Origin: Halorubrum sp. CBA1229
Lineage (GTDB): Archaea; Halobacteriota; Halobacteria; Halobacteriales; Haloferacaceae
Reading direction: 5' to 3'
DNA length: 64,000 nt
NCBI RefSeq assembly: GCF_003721435.2
Contig: NZ_CP054585.1
Location: 372,001-436,000 of the forward strand
Positions 15,640 to 25,595 of the stretch are shown here, piece after piece; the stretch's first letter is position 1; every line of letters begins with the position of its first letter. Position numbers and translations under genes: made by a program. Under the pieces are notes generated by a model. That model had not been told where the DNA came from. It searched no databases and saw nothing but the letters and a program-made list of their open reading frames with translations.

Positions 15640-16429
15640 GGGAGCGATCCCGGACGGCGACGCGAGCGAGGAGAGGCCGGAGTCGACGACCGACCCGTCG
15701 CTCGCGGTGCGCGGGCTCACCAAGCGCTACGGCGAGACGGTCGCGCTCGACGGCGTCGACCTCGCGGTCGACGAGGGGGAGTTCGTGGCGGTCGTCGGCC
15801 CCTCCGGCTGCGGGAAGTCGACGCTGCTGCGCGTGCTCTCCGGGCTGGAGGAGCGCTTCGAGGGCGAGGCCGCGGTCGGCGGGACCGACGTGCGGAGGGC
15901 CGGCAGCGACCACGTCGGGATGGTGTTCCAGGAGCCGCGGCTCCTCGCGTGGGCCGACGTCCGGGAGAACGTCGCGATCGGGCTCCCGGCGGACGTCGAC
16001 CGCGACGACCCCGCCGCCAGCGACCGCGTTGACGACCTGATCGAGACGGTGGGGCTCGACGGGTTCGCGGAGAGCCGCCCGGGCGAGCTCTCCGGGGGGA
16101 TGGCCCAGCGGGTCTCGCTGGCGCGGGGGCTCGCCTACGATCCGGAGGTGTTGCTGCTCGACGAGCCGTTCTCGGCGCTCGACCGGCTGACGAAGTACGA
16201 GCAGCAGGACCACCTGCTCGACGTATGGGCGGAGCGGGGAACCACGGTCGCGCTGGTGACGCACGACGTCGAGGAGGCCGCCTACCTCGCCGACCGCGTG
16301 GTCGTCCTCGGCGGTCAGCCCGGGACGGTCGAGGCGGTGATCGACGTCGACGCCGACCGCCCCCGCGACCGGACCGACGGGGGACTGCTGGCGGCGCGCC
16401 GCGAGATCACCGACGCGCTCGGGCTCTGA
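15623..16429 (+). CDS. ABC transporter ATP-binding protein, SsuB/TauB-like (268 aa)
   Basis: Energises the permease. GTG start at 15623, inside the end of the permease gene, is supported by a strong AAGGAGGTGG Shine-Dalgarno 6-14 nt upstream. Walker A GPSGCGKST, Q-loop GMVFQEPRLLAW, signature LSGGMAQRVSLARGLAY, Walker B VLLLDEPFSALD and switch TLVTHDVEEAAYLADRVVVL are intact. These match the nitrate/sulfonate subfamily, but the substrate of this importer cannot be fixed from sequence. Confidence 0.88.
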   Translation: MSSVGEGAIPDGDASEERPESTTDPSLAVRGLTKRYGETVALDGVDLAVDEGEFVAVVGPSGCGKSTLLRVLSGLEERFEGEAAVGGTDVRRAGSDHVGMVFQEPRLLAWADVRENVAIGLPADVDRDDPAASDRVDDLIETVGLDGFAESRPGELSGGMAQRVSLARGLAYDPEVLLLDEPFSALDRLTKYEQQDHLLDVWAERGTTVALVTHDVEEAAYLADRVVVLGGQPGTVEAVIDVDADRPRDRTDGGLLAARREITDALGL

Positions 16430-16713
16430 GCCGGACGGACCTGACCGCATCGAGCCGACTCGGACCGGGCTCGCCTCCGCTCGCGCGCCCCGGCCGCGGC
16501 CGAAACGAAACGAACGTCGATACCCCTTATTAACCGGGTTCCGAAATCACAGTCCCAGATCGCGCCGAGACGAATATAAATAATATAAGGAGTGCCCACG
16601 ACGTTGGTGTCGTGCGGTTTTCCGCCGACCGCGATCCCCGTAGCCCTGTCGCCGCGGAGTCGTTTTTGCGAACGGCACAAGCGTTAAGTTCTCCACCGTA
16701 CTGTCGTGAACCG
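16430..16713 (+). promoter_or_regulatory. Promoter and leader of leuA
   Basis: An AT-rich block (AATATAAATAATATAAG, about 16573-16589) supplies the TATA box. Initiation near 16612 would leave a leader of about 100 nt before ATG 16714. Just after the box lies a small dyad, CACGAC (16597-16602) and GTCGTG (16609-16614). A second T-run, GTCGTTTTTGCG, sits in the leader. Leaders this long are not the rule in haloarchaea. Confidence 0.5.
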
Positions 16714-17935
16714 ATGACAGACATCACGGAGGCTTCGTCGGACACCCCGGCGGATCGAGTTCTTCCAGGGCACGATAGCTTCTAACATCGAAATCGGTCC
16801 TGTACGGATCTTCGACACGACGTTACGAGACGGAGAACAGTCACCACGGACGTCGTTCAGCTATGACGAGAAACGCCGCATAGCGGCGACGCTGGACGAC
16901 ATGAACACCCACGTCATCGAGGCTGGGTTCCCGGTGAACTCGGACGCGGAGTTCGAGGCCGTGAGCGACATCGCCGCCGCGACGGACACCACCGTCTGCG
17001 GGCTGGCGCGGGTCGTCGAGGGCGACATCGACGCCGCGATCGACTCCGGCGTCGAGATGGTCCACGTGTTCGTCTCCACCAGCGACGTGCAGCTGGAGGA
17101 CTCGATGCACGCGACCAGAGCCGAGGCGAAGGAACGCGCGGTCGACGCCGTCGAGCAGGTGAAAGACGCCGGCGTCGAGTGCATGTTCTCGCCGATGGAC
17201 GCCACCCGGACGGACCCGGACTACCTGACGGAGATCGTCGAGGCGGTCTCGGACGCCGGCACGGACTGGATCAACATCCCGGACACGTGCGGCGTGGCGA
17301 TGCCGACGAGCTTCGGGAAGACGGTGAAGGCCGTCGTCGAGGCGACCGACGCCCGCGTCGACGTGCACACGCACGACGACTTCGGGATGGCCGCGGCGAA
17401 CGCCGTCACCGGCTTCGAGAACGGCGCCGAGCAGGCGCAGGTGTCGGTCAACGGGATCGGCGAGCGCGCCGGCAACGCCGCCTACGAGGAGGTCGTGATG
17501 GCCGTCGAGTCGGTGTACGGCGTCGACACCGGCATCGACACGACCCAGATCACCAAGCTGGCGCGGATCGTCGAGGAGGCGTCCGACATCCCCGTGCCCG
17601 CGAACAAGCCCGTCACCGGGCGCAACGCGTTCGCGCACGAGTCGGGCATCCACGCGGCCGGCGTCATCGAGAACGCCGACACGTTCGAGACCGGCGTGAT
17701 GACCCCCGAGATGGTGGGGGCCGAACGGGAGTTCGTGCTCGGGAAACACACCGGCACCCACAGCGTGCGCAAGCACCTGGTGGAGGCCGGCTTCGACCCG
17801 AGCGACGGAGAGGTCCGGCGCATCACCAAACGCGTCAAGGAGTACGGCTCCGGCAAGCGGCAGGTGACCGCCGGCGACGTCGAGCGCTTCGCCGAGGAGG
17901 CGGGCATCGACCGCGAGGAGGAGGTCCGGGTCTGA
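16714..17935 (+). CDS. leuA: 2-isopropylmalate / citramalate synthase with a frame shift near the 5' end
   Basis: Condenses acetyl-CoA with 2-oxoisovalerate (or pyruvate), the entry step to leucine (or isoleucine). The main frame, open from 16718, has TPRRIEFFQGTIA (from 16742), then FDTTLRDGEQSP with the catalytic Arg-Asp at 16826-16831, HVIEAGFP, VHTHDDFGMA, NGIGERAGNAAY and GKHTGTHSVR. It contains no ATG, GTG or TTG until 16901, which would cut off the active site. The natural ATG at 16714 opens a different frame and stops at 16785 after 23 residues. One extra base, or two lost, between about 16718 and 16745 would explain this. The C-terminal leucine-feedback domain is absent (about 400 aa). 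Confidence 0.8.
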
Positions 17936-18290
17936 TGGCCGCCCCCCTGACCGGGGAGCCCGCCGAGCGACCGCCGTCAGCGTCGACGGCGGCGCTCGCG
18001 GTCCCGTTCGTCGCGGGCCGATCGACCGGATCGGCGTCCCGACAGGGATTTATATCGCGGCTCCGTTGGTCAGGGCGAGATGCGACGGCACACCGCGGTC
18101 CCGATGACAGCCGACGTCGCCGGAGCCGTCGCGCCGATTATTGTAGGGGTATAAGCCCCTACACTACCCCTTCCTCACCGACCCGACGTACCGACGAACG
18201 CCAGCGGACGGGCGGCCGTCCGCCCGCGGTTCCGGCGTTCGGACCGAACTTCGACGCGTACGAGATGCCACACCGAACACCACCACGACA
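17936..18290 (+). promoter_or_regulatory. Promoter/leader region of ilvB with a TATA-containing palindrome
   Basis: No credible gene. A TATA box (GATTTATATCG, about 18047-18057) lies upstream. Closer to ilvB is a perfect palindrome TGTAGGGG-TATAAG-CCCCTACA (18142-18163), whose loop is itself a TATA box. Transcription from it would leave a leader of about 110 nt before the ilvB ATG. A GC-rich inverted stretch (GGACGGGCGGCCGTCCGCCC, about 18202-18221) follows in the leader. Confidence 0.55.
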
Positions 18291-20105
18291 ATGAGCGACA
18301 CAGCAGCACACCCACGAGAGGACGACCCCGAGGGCGCCGAAGAGCCGGCGGAGGGAGCCGACGACGCCCCCGCCGCCGACCCCGACGAGACGCCCGCCGC
18401 GGGGGCGGTCTCGACCGGCGCGGAGTCGGTCGTCGCCGCCCTCGAGGCGGCCGGCGCGGAGACCGCCTTCGGCGTCCAGGGCGGCGCGATCATGCCCGTC
18501 TACGACGCCTTGTACAGTTCGTCGATCGACCACGTCACCATGGCCCACGAGCAGGGCGCCGTCCACGCCGCCGACGCGTACGGCGTCGTGTCCGGCGAAC
18601 CGGGGCTCTGCCTCGCGACGTCCGGCCCCGGGGCGACGAACCTCGTCACCGGGATCGCCGACGCCGACATGGACTCCGACGCGATGCTCGCGTTGACCGG
18701 GCAGGTGCCGACCGAGTTCGTCGGCAACGACGCGTTCCAGGAGACCGACACCATCGGCGTCACGCGACCGATCACGAAACACAACTACTTCGCGGGCGGC
18801 GCCGACACCGTCGGCGACACCGTCGGCGAGGCGTTCGAGCTGTCGCGGGCCGGTCGCCCGGGACCGACGCTCGTCGACCTCCCGAAGGACGTCACGCAGG
18901 ACGAGACCGACGAGACGCCGGGGCCGGCCGCACCGCCGGCCGGCACCGACCCCGACCCGAACGCCGACGCCGACGCGGTCGAGGCGGCCGCGCGGGCCAT
19001 CGAGGAGGCCGAGCGCCCCCTCTGTCTGTTCGGCGGCGGCGTCATCAAGGCCGAGGCGAGCGACGCCGCGCGGACGTTCGCGCGGACGTACGGGATCCCG
19101 GTGACGACGACGATGCCGGGGATCGGCTCGTTCCCCGAGGACGACGAGCTCAGCCTCTCGTGGGCCGGGATGCACGGCACGGGCTACGCGAACATGGCGA
19201 TCACCCACACCGACTGCCTGATCGCGGTCGGCACCCGATTCGACGACCGGCTCACCGGCGGCATCGACACGTTCGCCCCGGAGGCGGAGGTCGTTCACGT
19301 CGACATCGACCCGGCCGAGATCTCGAAGAACGTCTACGCGGACCACCCGCTGATCGGCGACGCGGAGCGCGTCCTCGACCAGCTGACCGCGGCGGTCCGC
19401 GAGGCGCCCGACGCCGAGGCGTGGCGCGAGCGGTGCGCAGAGTGGAAGGAGACGTACCCGCTCACCTACGCGACGCCCGAGGACGAGCCGCTGAAGCCGC
19501 AGTTCGTCGTCGAGGCGTTCGACGAGGCGACTGACGACGACACCATCGTGACGACCGGCGTGGGCCAACACCAGATGTGGGCCTCCCAGTTCTGGACGTA
19601 CACGGAGCCCCGGACGTGGGTCTCCTCGCACGGCCTGGGCACGATGGGGTACGGCGTGCCCGCCGCGGTCGGCGCGCGCGTCGCCGCCGACAACATGGGC
19701 GAGCCCGACCGCGACGTGATCTGTTTCGACGGTGACGGCTCCTTCCTGATGACGATGCAGGAGCTCTCGGTGGCCGTCCGCGAGGACCTCGATATCACCT
19801 TCGCCGTGCTCAACAACGAGTACATCGGCATGGTGCGCCAGTGGCAGGACGCCTTCTACGAGGGGCGCCACATGGCCTCCGACTACACGTGGATGCCCGA
19901 GTTCGACAAGCTCGCCGAGGCGTTCGGCGCCCTCGGGCTCCGCGTCGACGACTACGACGAGGTCGCGCCGGCGGTCGAGGAGGCCCTCGACTACGACGGG
20001 CCCGCCGTGATCGACTTCCACGTCGACCCCGAGGAGAACGTCCTGCCGATGGTGCCGAGCGGGGGCGCGAACGGCAAGTTCGCCACCGCGGAGGACCAGC
20101 TATGA
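18291..20105 (+). CDS. ilvB: Acetolactate synthase, large (catalytic) subunit (604 aa)
   Basis: Makes acetolactate or acetohydroxybutyrate from pyruvate, using thiamine diphosphate. A 40-residue acidic/alanine-rich tail precedes the enzyme, which begins at GAESVVAALEAAGAETAFGVQGG. The catalytic glutamate is in MAHEQGAVHAADAYG. The FAD/domain-2 region has LTGQVPTEFVGNDAFQETD, and the ThDP-Mg motif is GDGSFLMTMQE with NNEYIGMVRQWQ. The TGA stop overlaps the ATG of ilvN (ATGA). Full length for the family apart from the extra N-terminal tail. Confidence 0.95.
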   Translation: MSDTAAHPREDDPEGAEEPAEGADDAPAADPDETPAAGAVSTGAESVVAALEAAGAETAFGVQGGAIMPVYDALYSSSIDHVTMAHEQGAVHAADAYGVVSGEPGLCLATSGPGATNLVTGIADADMDSDAMLALTGQVPTEFVGNDAFQETDTIGVTRPITKHNYFAGGADTVGDTVGEAFELSRAGRPGPTLVDLPKDVTQDETDETPGPAAPPAGTDPDPNADADAVEAAARAIEEAERPLCLFGGGVIKAEASDAARTFARTYGIPVTTTMPGIGSFPEDDELSLSWAGMHGTGYANMAITHTDCLIAVGTRFDDRLTGGIDTFAPEAEVVHVDIDPAEISKNVYADHPLIGDAERVLDQLTAAVREAPDAEAWRERCAEWKETYPLTYATPEDEPLKPQFVVEAFDEATDDDTIVTTGVGQHQMWASQFWTYTEPRTWVSSHGLGTMGYGVPAAVGARVAADNMGEPDRDVICFDGDGSFLMTMQELSVAVREDLDITFAVLNNEYIGMVRQWQDAFYEGRHMASDYTWMPEFDKLAEAFGALGLRVDDYDEVAPAVEEALDYDGPAVIDFHVDPEENVLPMVPSGGANGKFATAEDQL

Positions 20106-20815
20106 GCGGCGATTCGTCCGACTCCCGACCCGCGACCGACGGCGGCTCCGCCGCCGATGCCCCCGACGACGACTCCCGGCCCGCGCCGAGCGAGCAGCCC
20201 GGCCCCGAGGAGCGACCCCACCCGGAGGGGCGTCGGAACCTCGAGGGGATCCGGATCGACCCCGTCGTCGAGGCGGAACACGAGTCGCGGCGCGCCGTCA
20301 TCTCGGCGCTCGTGGAGGACGAGCCGGGCGTGCTCGCGCGCGTCTCCGGGCTCGTCTCCCGCCGCCAGTTCAACATCGAGAGCCTCACCGTCGGCCCGAC
20401 GACCGTCGAGGGCCACTCGCGGATCACGATGGTCGTCGAGGAGACGGACCCCGGCATCGACCAGATCGAAAAGCAGATGGCGAAGCTGAAACCGGTTATC
20501 TCCGTCGGCGAGGTGTCCGGCGACGCCGTCACGGCCGAGCTGGTCCTGCTGAAGGTCGAGGCCGACGACCCCGCCGCGGTCCACGCGGTCTGCGACATGT
20601 ACGACGGCCGGACGCTCGACGCCGGGCCGCGGACGATCACCGTCCAGCTCACCGGCGACGAGGCGCGGATCGACGACGCGCTGGACGCGTTCCGCCAGTT
20701 CGGCATCATCGAGATCGCCCGGACGGGCCAGACCGCGCTCGCGCGCGGCGATACCCCGACGGCGCCCGGAGAGAAACCCGGAACGGCCGGTGAACCGACG
20801 ACGCACGACAGCTGA
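20102..20815 (+). CDS. ilvN: Acetolactate synthase, small (regulatory) subunit (237 aa)
   Basis: Regulatory partner of IlvB that normally gives valine feedback. ATG 20102 overlaps the ilvB stop. Residues 1-55 are a Pro/Ser/Asp-rich, probably disordered extension. The ACT domain follows: ISALVEDEPGVLARVSGLVSRRQFNIESLTVG (about 62-95) with the nucleotide-like turn ISVGEVSGDAVTAELVLLKVEA leading into the second ACT-like domain. The end, FRQFGIIEIARTGQTALARG, is standard. The long N-terminal tail is unusual outside halophiles. Confidence 0.93.
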   Translation: MSGDSSDSRPATDGGSAADAPDDDSRPAPSEQPGPEERPHPEGRRNLEGIRIDPVVEAEHESRRAVISALVEDEPGVLARVSGLVSRRQFNIESLTVGPTTVEGHSRITMVVEETDPGIDQIEKQMAKLKPVISVGEVSGDAVTAELVLLKVEADDPAAVHAVCDMYDGRTLDAGPRTITVQLTGDEARIDDALDAFRQFGIIEIARTGQTALARGDTPTAPGEKPGTAGEPTTHDS

Positions 20816-20839
20816 CGCAGTTCCAACACACGATACACA

Positions 20840-21898
20840 ATGAGCGACAACGACATGCAGACGGTCGAATCCAACGTATATTACGACGAAGACGCGGACG
20901 GCGAAGCGATCGCCCAGAAGGTCGTGGCCGTCCTCGGCTACGGCTCGCAGGGGCACGCGCACGCCCAGAACCTGAACGAGAGCGGCGTCGACGTAATCGT
21001 CGGCCTGCGCGAGGACAGCTCCTCGCGGGAGGCCGCCGAGAGCGACGGGCTCGAGGTTGCGACGCCCGCCGAGGCCGCCGAAGCGGCCGACATCGTGAGC
21101 GTCCTCCTCCCCGACACGGTCCAGGCGGACGTCTACGAGGAGTCGATCGAACCGAACCTCGAGCCCGGCGACACGCTCCAGTTCGCGCACGGGTTCAACA
21201 TCCACTACAACCAGATCCAGCCGCCCGAGGACGTCGACGTGACGATGATCGCGCCGAAGTCGCCGGGCCACATCGTCCGCCGGAACTACGAGAACGACCA
21301 GGGGACGCCGGGACTGCTGGCGGTGTACCAGGACGCCACGGGCGAGGCCCACGACGAGGCGCTCGCGTACGCGGCCGCCATCGGCTGTACCCGCGCCGGC
21401 GTCGTCGAGACGAGCTTCCGGGAGGAGACCGAGACCGACCTGTTCGGCGAGCAGGCCGTCCTCTGCGGCGGCATCGCCTCGCTGATCAAGCAGGGGTACG
21501 AGACGCTCGTCGAGGCGGGGTACTCCCCCGAGATGGCGTACTTCGAGTGCATGAACGAGATGAAGCTCATCGTCGACCTGATGTACGAGGGCGGGCTCGG
21601 CGCCATGTGGGACTCCGTCTCGCACACGGCGGAGTACGGCGGGCTCACCCGCGGCGACGAGATCATCGACGACCAGGTCCGCGCGAACATGGAGGAGGTG
21701 CTCGAGGGCGTTCAGAACGGCACCTTCGCCCGCGAGTGGATCTCCGAGAACCAGGCCGGGCGGCCGGCGTACACCCAGCTGCGTAACGCCGAGAAGAACC
21801 ACGAGATCGAGGCCGTCGGCGAGGAGCTGCGCGGCCTGTTCGCGTGGCAGGAAGAGGGCGAGGAAGAGGAAGAAGAGTCGGCGGAGGTGACCGCGTGA
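20840..21898 (+). CDS. ilvC: Ketol-acid reductoisomerase, class I (352 aa)
   Basis: Mg- and NAD(P)H-dependent isomeroreductase, second common step to valine and isoleucine. The Rossmann motif is [15 protein letters not shown], and the loop [14 protein letters not shown] contains several serines where NADPH enzymes bind the 2'-phosphate. The catalytic domain has [42 protein letters not shown] with the metal-binding glutamates. A Glu-rich tail ([15 protein letters not shown]) is halophile-specific. It begins 24 nt after ilvN; the stop overlaps a 21-codon open frame. Confidence 0.96.
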   Translation: MSDNDMQTVESNVYYDEDADGEAIAQKVVAVLGYGSQGHAHAQNLNESGVDVIVGLREDSSSREAAESDGLEVATPAEAAEAADIVSVLLPDTVQADVYEESIEPNLEPGDTLQFAHGFNIHYNQIQPPEDVDVTMIAPKSPGHIVRRNYENDQGTPGLLAVYQDATGEAHDEALAYAAAIGCTRAGVVETSFREETETDLFGEQAVLCGGIASLIKQGYETLVEAGYSPEMAYFECMNEMKLIVDLMYEGGLGAMWDSVSHTAEYGGLTRGDEIIDDQVRANMEEVLEGVQNGTFAREWISENQAGRPAYTQLRNAEKNHEIEAVGEELRGLFAWQEEGEEEEEESAEVTA

Positions 21899-21963
21899 TG
21901 GGCGTACGCGGCGACGCGAACCGAGCCACTGTGACCGCGTCCCGCGCGGGTGATCCCCGATGA
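21898..21963 (+). CDS. Candidate 21-residue small ORF between ilvC and leuC
   Basis: ATG 21898 overlaps the ilvC TGA, and its TGA overlaps the leuC ATG (ATGA), so ribosomes could pass ilvC, the small frame and leuC without a gap. Product [21 protein letters not shown]: basic, no recognisable motif. It may merely carry translating ribosomes across the 61-nt gap. A chance open frame is possible. Confidence 0.35.
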   Translation: MGVRGDANRATVTASRAGDPR

Positions 21964-23381
21964 GCGAGGGGACTCTGTACGACAAGGTGTGGGACCGACA
22001 CAAGGTGACGGAGCTGCCGACCGGACAGGACCAGCTGTTCGTCGGGCTCCACCTCGTCCACGAGGTCACCAGTCCGCAGGCGTTCGGGATGCTGCGGGAG
22101 CGCGGCCAGGAGGTCGCCTTCCCGGAGCGCACGCACGCGACGGTCGACCACATCGTACCGACCGGGAACCGCGACCGACCGTTCGAGGACGAGGCGGCCG
22201 AGACCATGATGTCGGAGCTCGAGGAGAACCTCCGGGGGTCCGGCATCAACTTCTCCGACCCCGACTCCGGCGACCAAGGCATCGTCCACGTCATCGGGCC
22301 GGAGCAGGGGCTCACGCAGCCCGGTATGACGATCGTCTGCGGCGACTCCCACACGTCGACGCACGGCGCGTTCGGCGCGCTGGCGTTCGGCATCGGCACC
22401 TCGCAGATCCGCGACGTGCTGGCGACGGGCTGCGTCGCCATGGAGAAACAGAAGGTCCGCCGGATCGAGGTCACGGGCGAGCTCGGCGAGGGCGTCACCG
22501 CGAAGGACATCATCCTGACGATCATCGGGAAGCTCGGGACCGACGGCGGCGTCGGACACGTCTACGAGTACGGCGGCGAGGCCATCGAGAACCTCGGCAT
22601 GGAGGGACGGATGTCCATCTGTAACATGTCCATCGAGGGCGGCGCCCGCGCGGGGTACGTCAACCCCGACGAGACCACCTACGAGTGGCTCCGGGAGACG
22701 GACGCGTTCGAAGACGATCCCGAGGAGTTCGAGCGGCTGAAGCCCTACTGGGAGTCGATCCGGACCGACGACGACGCGGAGTACGACGACGTCGTCACCA
22801 TCGACGGCTCGGCGATCGAGCCGACCGTGACGTGGGGGACCACGCCCGGACAGACCGCGGGCATCACGGAGCCGATCCCGGACCCGGACGATCTCCCCGA
22901 GGAGGACCGCGACACCGCGCGTCGCGCACAGAAGCACATGCGCGTCGAACCGGGCGACACGATGGAGGGCTACGACATCGACGTGGCGTTCCTGGGCTCG
23001 TGTACGAACGCGCGCCTGAAGGACCTCCGCGAGGCCGCGGCGTTCGTCGAGGGCCGCGAGGTCGACGACGACGTGCGCGCGATGGTCGTGCCCGGCAGTC
23101 AGCGCGTCCGCGACGCCGCAGAGGCGGAGGGGCTTGACGAGATATTCACCGAGGCGGGCTTCGACTGGCGCGAGCCCGGCTGCTCGATGTGTCTCGGGAT
23201 GAACGACGACCAGCTCGAGGGCGACGAGGCGAGCGCGTCCTCCTCGAACCGGAACTTCGTCGGCCGGCAGGGGTCGAAGGAGGGCCGGACCGTGCTGATG
23301 AGTCCGATCATGGTCGCGGCCGCGGCGGTGACCGGCGAGGTCACCGACGTCCGCGAGATGGAGGAGGTGGCGACCGTATGA
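21960..23381 (+). CDS. leuC: 3-isopropylmalate dehydratase, large subunit (473 aa)
   Basis: Iron-sulfur aconitase-family subunit that isomerises 2- to 3-isopropylmalate with LeuD; in archaea the same pair may also process citramalate. Motifs: [52 protein letters not shown], and the [4Fe-4S] ligands in [13 protein letters not shown] and CSMCLGMN. Full length, ending with the conserved [16 protein letters not shown]. The stop overlaps leuD by 4 nt. Confidence 0.95.
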   Translation: MSEGTLYDKVWDRHKVTELPTGQDQLFVGLHLVHEVTSPQAFGMLRERGQEVAFPERTHATVDHIVPTGNRDRPFEDEAAETMMSELEENLRGSGINFSDPDSGDQGIVHVIGPEQGLTQPGMTIVCGDSHTSTHGAFGALAFGIGTSQIRDVLATGCVAMEKQKVRRIEVTGELGEGVTAKDIILTIIGKLGTDGGVGHVYEYGGEAIENLGMEGRMSICNMSIEGGARAGYVNPDETTYEWLRETDAFEDDPEEFERLKPYWESIRTDDDAEYDDVVTIDGSAIEPTVTWGTTPGQTAGITEPIPDPDDLPEEDRDTARRAQKHMRVEPGDTMEGYDIDVAFLGSCTNARLKDLREAAAFVEGREVDDDVRAMVVPGSQRVRDAAEAEGLDEIFTEAGFDWREPGCSMCLGMNDDQLEGDEASASSSNRNFVGRQGSKEGRTVLMSPIMVAAAAVTGEVTDVREMEEVATV

Positions 23382-24034
23382 GCTCTCCCGAGTTCAGCGA
23401 CGGCGAGGCGCCGGCCGAGAAGGTCACCGAGGTCTCAGGGACGGGAATCCCCGTCCGCGGGAACGACATCGACACCGACCAGATCATCCCGGCGCGGTTC
23501 CTGAAGGTCGTCACCTTCGACGGGCTGGGGCAGTTCGCCTTCTTCGACCAGCGGTTCGACGACGACGACAACGAGAAGGACCACCCGTTCAACGAGGAGC
23601 AGTACCAGGGCGCGAACGTCTTGGTAGTCAACGCCAACTTCGGCTGCGGCTCCTCGCGCGAGCACGCGCCGCAGGCGCTGATGCGCTGGGGGATCGACGC
23701 CGTCGTCGGCGAGTCGTTCGCGGAGATCTTCGCGGGCAACTGCCTCGCGCTCGGGATCCCCACGGTCACCGCCGACCAGGAGGATATCGAGGCGCTCCAG
23801 GACTACGTCGAGGCGAACCCGGACGCCGACGTCGACATCGACGTGGCCGCCGAGACGATCACGTACGGCGACACCGTGATCGACGCGACGGTCCACGACG
23901 CGCAGCGGAAGGCCCTCGTCGAGGGCGTCTGGGACACCACGGCGCTGATGGGCGCGAACGCGGGCGCCGTCCGCGAGACCGCCCGGTCGCTCCCCTACGT
24001 TCCGGAGGCGGACATCCCGGGGGACGGGGCGTGA
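23378..24034 (+). CDS. leuD: 3-isopropylmalate dehydratase, small subunit (218 aa)
   Basis: Swivelling-domain partner of LeuC. ATG 23378 overlaps the leuC TGA; the upstream extension of this frame is a shadow. The motif [16 protein letters not shown] begins at about residue 27 and the substrate loop [17 protein letters not shown] at about 85. The family is usually 160-200 residues; a 17-residue acidic leader accounts for the excess. GTGA overlap with leuB at the end. Confidence 0.95.
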   Translation: MSSPEFSDGEAPAEKVTEVSGTGIPVRGNDIDTDQIIPARFLKVVTFDGLGQFAFFDQRFDDDDNEKDHPFNEEQYQGANVLVVNANFGCGSSREHAPQALMRWGIDAVVGESFAEIFAGNCLALGIPTVTADQEDIEALQDYVEANPDADVDIDVAAETITYGDTVIDATVHDAQRKALVEGVWDTTALMGANAGAVRETARSLPYVPEADIPGDGA

Positions 24035-25029
24035 GCCACGAGATCGCCGTCATCGAGGGCGACGGGATCGGCCGGGAGGTCGTCCCCGCGGCCCTCGAGG
24101 TGTTGGAGGCGTTCGACCTCGCCTTCGAGTTCGTCGCGGGCGAGGCCGGCGACGCGACGAAGGAGGCGACCGGCGAGGCGCTCCCGGCGGAGACGTACGA
24201 GCTCGCCGCGGGCGCGGACGCCACGCTGTTCGGCGCCGCGGGCGAGACCGCCGCCGACGTCATCCTCCCGCTGCGCGACGCCGTCGACTCGTTCGTCAAC
24301 GTCCGGCCGGCGAAGGCGTACCCCGGCGTCGACGCGCTCCGCCCGGAGACGGACGTCGTCTTCCTCCGCGAGAACACCGAGGGCGTCTACTCGGGCCACG
24401 AGGACCGGCTCTCCGAGGACCTCTCGACGCTGACGCGAGTGGTCACCTCCTCCGCCTCCCGCGAGCTGGCGGAGTACGCCTGCGAGTTCGTCGAGGACGG
24501 TCGAGGGCCCGCCGGCGGCCCCGAGGACGGGTTCACCGTCGCGCACAAGGCGAACGTGATGCGCGAGACGGACGGGCGGTTCCGCGAGGAGATGCTCGCG
24601 GTCGCCGAGGAGCGCGGCGTCGACGCCGACGAGGAGCTGATGGACGCGTTCGCGACGAAGCTCCCGATGGACCCGACGCAGTACGGCGTGATCGTCTGCC
24701 CGAACCTCGCCGGCGACGTGCTCTCGGACCTGGCGGCCGGGCTCGTGGGCGGGCTCGGCCTGCTCCCGTCGGCGAACGTCGGCCACGACAACGCCCTGTT
24801 CGAGCCGGTCCACGGGACCGCGCCCGACATCGCCGGCCAAGGGGTCGCGAACCCGACGGCGGCGATACTGTCGGCCGCGATGCTGTTGGAGTACCTCGGG
24901 TACGTCGAGGAGGGGCAGCGGGTGCGCGACGCCGTGGAGGGCGTGCTCTCCGACGGGCCCCGCACCGGCGACCTCGGCGGCGACGCGACGACCGACGAGG
25001 TCACCGCGGCGATCGTCGACCGGCTCTAG
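24031..25029 (+). CDS. leuB: 3-isopropylmalate dehydrogenase (332 aa)
   Basis: NAD-dependent oxidative decarboxylase, last specific step to 2-oxoisocaproate. GTG start overlaps the leuD stop. Motifs: [32 protein letters not shown] (the segment that sets substrate choice), [29 protein letters not shown] with the catalytic lysine, and [29 protein letters not shown]. The loop after [13 protein letters not shown] favours isopropylmalate over isocitrate. Last gene of the ilv-leu run; no clear terminator seen. Confidence 0.94.
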   Translation: MSHEIAVIEGDGIGREVVPAALEVLEAFDLAFEFVAGEAGDATKEATGEALPAETYELAAGADATLFGAAGETAADVILPLRDAVDSFVNVRPAKAYPGVDALRPETDVVFLRENTEGVYSGHEDRLSEDLSTLTRVVTSSASRELAEYACEFVEDGRGPAGGPEDGFTVAHKANVMRETDGRFREEMLAVAEERGVDADEELMDAFATKLPMDPTQYGVIVCPNLAGDVLSDLAAGLVGGLGLLPSANVGHDNALFEPVHGTAPDIAGQGVANPTAAILSAAMLLEYLGYVEEGQRVRDAVEGVLSDGPRTGDLGGDATTDEVTAAIVDRL

Positions 25030-25117
25030 GCGCCGGACCGTTCCGCGAGAGAGGGCCTCGCACGGTGGCCGCGGTCGAACCACAAGAAAGGAAACCCTGC
25101 GGCCCGTCCGTCCGGGT

Positions 25118-25492
25118 ATGAGCAACTACGAAGTCGCGATGGAAGCCGCCTGGTTGGTCCGTGACGTCGAGGAGACCGACGACGCCATCGGCGTCGCGGT
25201 CAGCGAAGCCGGCAAGCGACTCAACGAGACGGACAAGCAGTACGTCGAGGTCGAGCCCGGCGTCACCGGCTGTCCGGCCTGCGGCGAGCCGTTCGACGCC
25301 GCGTTTCTCGCCGCGAACACGGCCTTGGTCGGGCTCCTCTTGGAGATCGACATCTTCAACGCCGACAGCGAGGAGCACGCGGAGCGGATCGCGAAGAGCG
25401 AGGTCGGCGGCGCGCTGCGAGACGTCCCCCTCGAGGTCATCGAGATCATCGAGACGGAGGGCGACGAGGACGACGACCGCGACGACGAGTGA
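25118..25492 (+). CDS. UPF0212 (DUF555) family protein (124 aa)
   Basis: Small soluble protein of a family found across euryarchaea, function unknown to me. The pattern YEVAMEAAWLVRDV at the N-terminus and the single zinc-binding-like CPACGEPF (about residues 49-56) identify it. The C-terminus ends in an acidic run. It lies 88 nt after leuB with its own spacer, so it is probably a separate transcript. Confidence 0.85.
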   Translation: MSNYEVAMEAAWLVRDVEETDDAIGVAVSEAGKRLNETDKQYVEVEPGVTGCPACGEPFDAAFLAANTALVGLLLEIDIFNADSEEHAERIAKSEVGGALRDVPLEVIEIIETEGDEDDDRDDE

Positions 25493-25572
25493 GACGCGAC
25501 GAGTGAGCGTGTCGCGGTCGAACGGGGCTCGCGACCGCCGCCGCGATATCGGTCGTCGCCGAAACCTTTTCT

Positions 25573-25589
25573 AATAACCCGGAGTTATT
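25573..25589. promoter_or_regulatory. Palindrome at the start of the XRE-CBS regulator gene
   Basis: Perfect inverted repeat AATAAC-CCGGA-GTTATT, six bases before the ATG at 25596 and just downstream of a TATA-like CTTTTCTAA. This position blocks or guides transcription start, as expected for an autoregulatory operator. Confidence 0.5.
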
Positions 25590-25595
25590 TGGGGT

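Noticed and set aside
16714-16785. 23-codon leader as a leucine attenuator
   Set aside because: The predicted peptide has only one leucine and no clustered Ile/Val/Leu codons; a shifted 5' end of leuA explains it better.
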